DNA from: Sipunculus nudus
Taxonomy: Eukaryota; Annelida; Sipuncula; Golfingiida; Sipunculidae
Direction of reading: 5' to 3'
Assembly: GCA_026874595.1 (NCBI GenBank)
Contig: CM049317.1
Coordinates: 21,402,882-21,466,881 of the forward strand
DNA length: 64,000 nucleotides
The number at the start of each line of letters is the position of its first letter. The first letter of the stretch is position 1. The translations under genes were made by a program, and so were the position numbers. Under the pieces are notes generated by a model. It was not told the origin of the DNA and did no database searches. It saw nothing but the letters and a program-made list of their open reading frames with translations. Below are positions 61,001 to 64,000 of the stretch, piece after piece.

Positions 61001-63519
61001 GCAAACTGTCTCCGACTGGTCACCGATTGTCAGTTAATGCAGGGGCTGATGATCGGAAACTGTCTTCGACTGGTCACCAATTGTCAGTCATACGCAGGGG
61101 CAGATGATTGCAAACTGTCTGCGACTGGTCACCGATTGTCAGTCATAAGCGCGGGCAGATGATCGCAAACTTTCACGGACTGGTCATGGATTGTCAGACA
61201 AATGCAGGGGGAGATGATCGCAAACTGTCTGCGACTGGTCACCGATTGTCAGTCAAATGCAAGGGCAGATGATAGCAAACTTTCTGTGACTGGTCACCGA
61301 TTGTCAGTCAAATGCAAGGGCAGATGATCGCAAAGTTTCACGGACTGGTCATCGATTGTCAGTCAAATGCAGGGGGAGATGATCGCAAACTGTCTGCGAC
61401 TGGTCACCGATTGTCAGTCAAATGCAAGGGCAGATGATCGCAAACTTTCTGTGACTGGTCAGCAATTGTCAGTCACATGCTGGGGCAGATGATCGCAAAC
61501 TTTCTGGGACTAGTCATCGATTGTAAGTCAAATGCGGGGGAAGATGATCGCAAACTGTCTGTGACTGGTCATCAATTGTCAGTCACAAGCACCGTCAGAT
61601 GAGCGCAAACTGTCTGCGATTAGTCACCAATTGTCAGTCACATGCGAGGCAGATGATCGCCAACTGTCTGCGACTGGTTACCTATTGTCAGGCACATGCA
61701 GCAGGAGATGATTACAAAGTGTCTCCGATTGGCACCAATTGTCAGTCACATGCAAGGGCAGATGATCGCAAACTGTGTGCGACAGGTCACCGATTGTCAG
61801 TCATACGCAGGGACAGATGATTGCAAACTGTCTCCGACTGGTCACCAATTGTCAGTCACATGCAGGGTCAGATGATCGCAAACTGTCTGTGACAGGTCGC
61901 CGATTGTAAGTCACATGCAGGGGCAGATGATCGCAAAATGTCTGGACTTGTCATCAATTGTCAGTCACATGCAGGGCAGATGATCGCAAACTTTCAGGGA
62001 CTGGTTATCGATTGTCATTCATAAGCAGTGGCAGATGATCGACAATTCTCTGCGACTGGTCGCCGATTGTAAGCCACATGCAGGGGCAGATGATTGTAAA
62101 CTGTCTGCGATTGGTCACCAATTGTCAGTCACATGCAGAGCAGATGATCGCAAACTGTCTGTGACTGGTCACCGATTGTCAGGCACATGCAGCGGGAGAT
62201 GATTACAAAGTGTCTCCAATTGGCACCAATTGACAGTCATATGCAGGGTCAGATGATCACAAACTCTATGACAGGTCGCCGATAATAAGTCATATGCAGG
62301 GGCCAATGATCGCAAACCGTCTGCGGCTGGTCACCTATTGTCAGTTACGTGCAGGGGCAGATGATCGCTAACCGTCCGTGACTGGTCACCTATTGTCAGT
62401 CAAATGCAAGGGCAGATGATCGCAAACTTTCACAGACTGGACATCGATTATCAGTCAAATGCAGGGGGAGATGATCGCAAACTGTCTGCGACTGGTCACC
62501 GATTGTCAGTCAAATGCAAGGGCAGATGACAGCAAACTTTCTGTGACTGGTCAGCAATTGTCAGTCACATGCTGGGGCAGATGATTGCAAACTTTCTAGG
62601 ACTAGTCATCGATTGTAAGTCAAATGCAGGGGAAGATGATCGCAAATTGTCTGTGACTGGTCACCGATTGTCAGTCACATGCAGGGGCAGATGATCGCAA
62701 ACTGTCTGCGACTGGTCACCAATTGTTAGTCATACGCAGGGGCAGATGATTGAAAACTGTCTGCGACTGGTCATCAACTGTCAGTCACAAGCACCGTCAG
62801 ATGAGCGCAAACTGTCTGCGATTGGTCACGAGTTGTCAGTGACATGCAAGGGCAAATGATCGCAAACTGTCTGCGACTAGTCACCGATTGTCAGTCATAC
62901 GCAGGGACAAATGATTGCAAACTGTCTGCGACTGGTCACCAATTGTCAGTCACATGCTGGGTCAGATGATCGCAAACTGTCTCCGACTGGTCACCGATTG
63001 TCAGTTAATGCAGGGGCTGATGATCGGAAACTGTCTTCGACTGGTCACCAATTGTCAGTCATACGCAGGGGCAGATGATTGCAAACTGTCTGCGACTGGT
63101 CACCGATTGTCAGTCATAAGCGCGGGCAGATGATCGCAAACTTTCACGGACTGGTCATGGATTGTCAGACAAATGCAGGGGGAGACGATCGAAAACTGTC
63201 TGCGACTGGTCACCGATTGTCAGTCAAATGCAAGGGCAGATGATAGCAAACTTTCTGTGACTGGTCACCGATTGTCGGTCACATGCAGGGGCAGATGATG
63301 GCAAACTGTCTGCGACTGGTCACCGATTTTCAGTCACAAGCACCGTCAGATGAGCGCAAACTGTCTGCGATTGGTCACCAATTGTCAATCACATGCAGGG
63401 CAGATTATCGCAAACTGTCTGCGACTGGTTACCAATTGTCAGGCACATGCAGCAGGAGATGATTACAAAGTGTCTCTGATTGGCACCAATTGTCAGTCAC
63501 ATGCAGGGGCAGATGATCA
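49036..63519 (+). repeat. Further, rearranged superunits of the satellite
   Basis: A marker block found at 36225 and 42734 recurs at 49897, 56299 and 62915, giving intervals of 6,509, 7,163, 6,402 and 6,616 bp; an extra copy lies at 60944. Smaller duplications add to this: about 434 bp (blocks starting 48640 and 49074) and 436 bp (55040 and 55476). So the distal half is built of at least four related superunits modified by local gains and losses. Confidence 0.8.
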
Positions 63520-64000
63520 NNNNNNNNNNNNNNNNNNNNNNNNNNNNNNNNNNNNNNNNNNNNNNNNNNNNNNNNNNNNNNNNNNNNNNNNNNNNNNNNN
63601 NNNNNNNNNNNNNNNNNNNNNNNNNNNNNNNNNNNNNNNNNNNNNNNNNNNNNNNNNNNNNNNNNNNNNNNNNNNNNNNNNNNNNNNNNNNNNNNNNNNN
63701 NNNNNNNNNNNNNNNNNNNNNNNNNNNNNNNNNNNNNNNNNNNNNNNNNNNNNNNNNNNNNNNNNNNNNNNNNNNNNNNNNNNNNNNNNNNNNNNNNNNN
63801 NNNNNNNNNNNNNNNNNNNNNNNNNNNNNNNNNNNNNNNNNNNNNNNNNNNNNNNNNNNNNNNNNNNNNNNNNNNNNNNNNNNNNNNNNNNNNNNNNNNN
63901 NNNNNNNNNNNNNNNNNNNNNNNNNNNNNNNNNNNNNNNNNNNNNNNNNNNNNNNNNNNNNNNNNNNNNNNNNNNNNNNNNNNNNNNNNNNNNNNNNNNN
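63520..64000. other. Assembly gap (N) to window end
   Basis: N from 63520 to the end. The satellite is still running at 63519, so the full array length is unknown. Confidence 1.

Larger units (their letters stand above)
27120..63519 (+). repeat. Satellite array, about 55-bp monomer, roughly 660 copies
   Basis: The whole 36.4 kb is a head-to-tail array. A typical monomer is 32811-32865 (55 bp), with blocks CAGTCACATGCAGGGG, CAGATGATCGCAAACTG, TCTGCGACTGGTCACC and GATTGT in order. Length variants of 53-54 bp are frequent. Recognisable subtypes include one with AAGCACCGTCAGATGAGC, one with GATTACAAAGTGTCTC, one with GGGGCCAATGATCGC, and one with ATTATAAGTC. No inversion, transposon or unique sequence was seen inside. 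Since 55 is not a multiple of three, each strand is read in all frames in turn, producing many 60-130 aa ORFs; none has a domain or a stable frame. I do not recognise the monomer as a named satellite. Confidence 0.97.

Noticed and set aside
27120-63519. Dozens of 60-130 aa ORFs on both strands of the repeat array, some repeated with identical protein sequence
   Set aside because: They follow the 55-bp repeat, change frame every monomer, have no domain or consistent start, and recur only because the DNA recurs.
27120-63519. CRISPR array
   Set aside because: There are no unique spacers between short identical repeats; the whole unit repeats with scattered variants, in a eukaryotic gene context.

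Overview
The window is eukaryotic genomic DNA from a draft assembly: GT-AG introns, AT-rich noncoding sequence, tRNA-derived SINEs, a decayed LINE, and two runs of N. The transposon types and the gene family fit a marine invertebrate, probably a bivalve or other mollusc. That taxon is an inference from overall character and was not tested.

Positions 1-26619 hold a head-to-tail family of four copies of one gene, all on the + strand. The protein is an HHIP-like (hedgehog-interacting-protein-like) secreted protein: signal peptide, cysteine-rich folate-receptor-like domain, then a glucose/sorbosone-dehydrogenase-type beta-propeller. Copy A (933-4442) shows exons 2-7; its first exon lies left of the window. 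Copy B (about 5593-7478) is a collapsed pseudogene in which exon 1 is joined to intron-5 sequence and exons 6-7. Copy C (12522-19601) is intact, with seven exons and 590 aa by my splice-by-splice reading. Copy D (24105-26619) shows exon 1, exon 2 and part of exon 3, then runs into an assembly gap. Between and inside the copies lie three SINEs (two with recognisable target-site duplications), a MITE-like element holding one of the SINEs, two copies of a LINE 3' end, a short-period tandem repeat near 20.4-21.3 kb, and microsatellites.

Positions 27120-63519 (36.4 kb, up to the second gap) are one uninterrupted tandem satellite array. The monomer is about 55 bp, roughly 660 copies all in the same orientation. 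The part nearest gene D (27.1-30.5 kb) is the more irregular. Further in, the array is built of nested duplications of 491 bp and 1,587 bp, and from about 36 kb of superunits of roughly 6.4-7.2 kb. Two adjacent 6,509-bp blocks matched at every place I compared. Most common monomer variants differ at CpG sites as C-to-T or G-to-A changes, which suggests past cytosine methylation of the array. I found no credible gene in the array; its many 60-130 aa ORFs are by-products of the repeat.

How the parts relate: the gene cluster looks like a birth-and-death family (intact, partial and dead copies), and the satellite begins where the third intron of copy D should lie. Either D has a giant satellite-filled intron, or D has been cut by the array, or the join across the 500-N gap is wrong.
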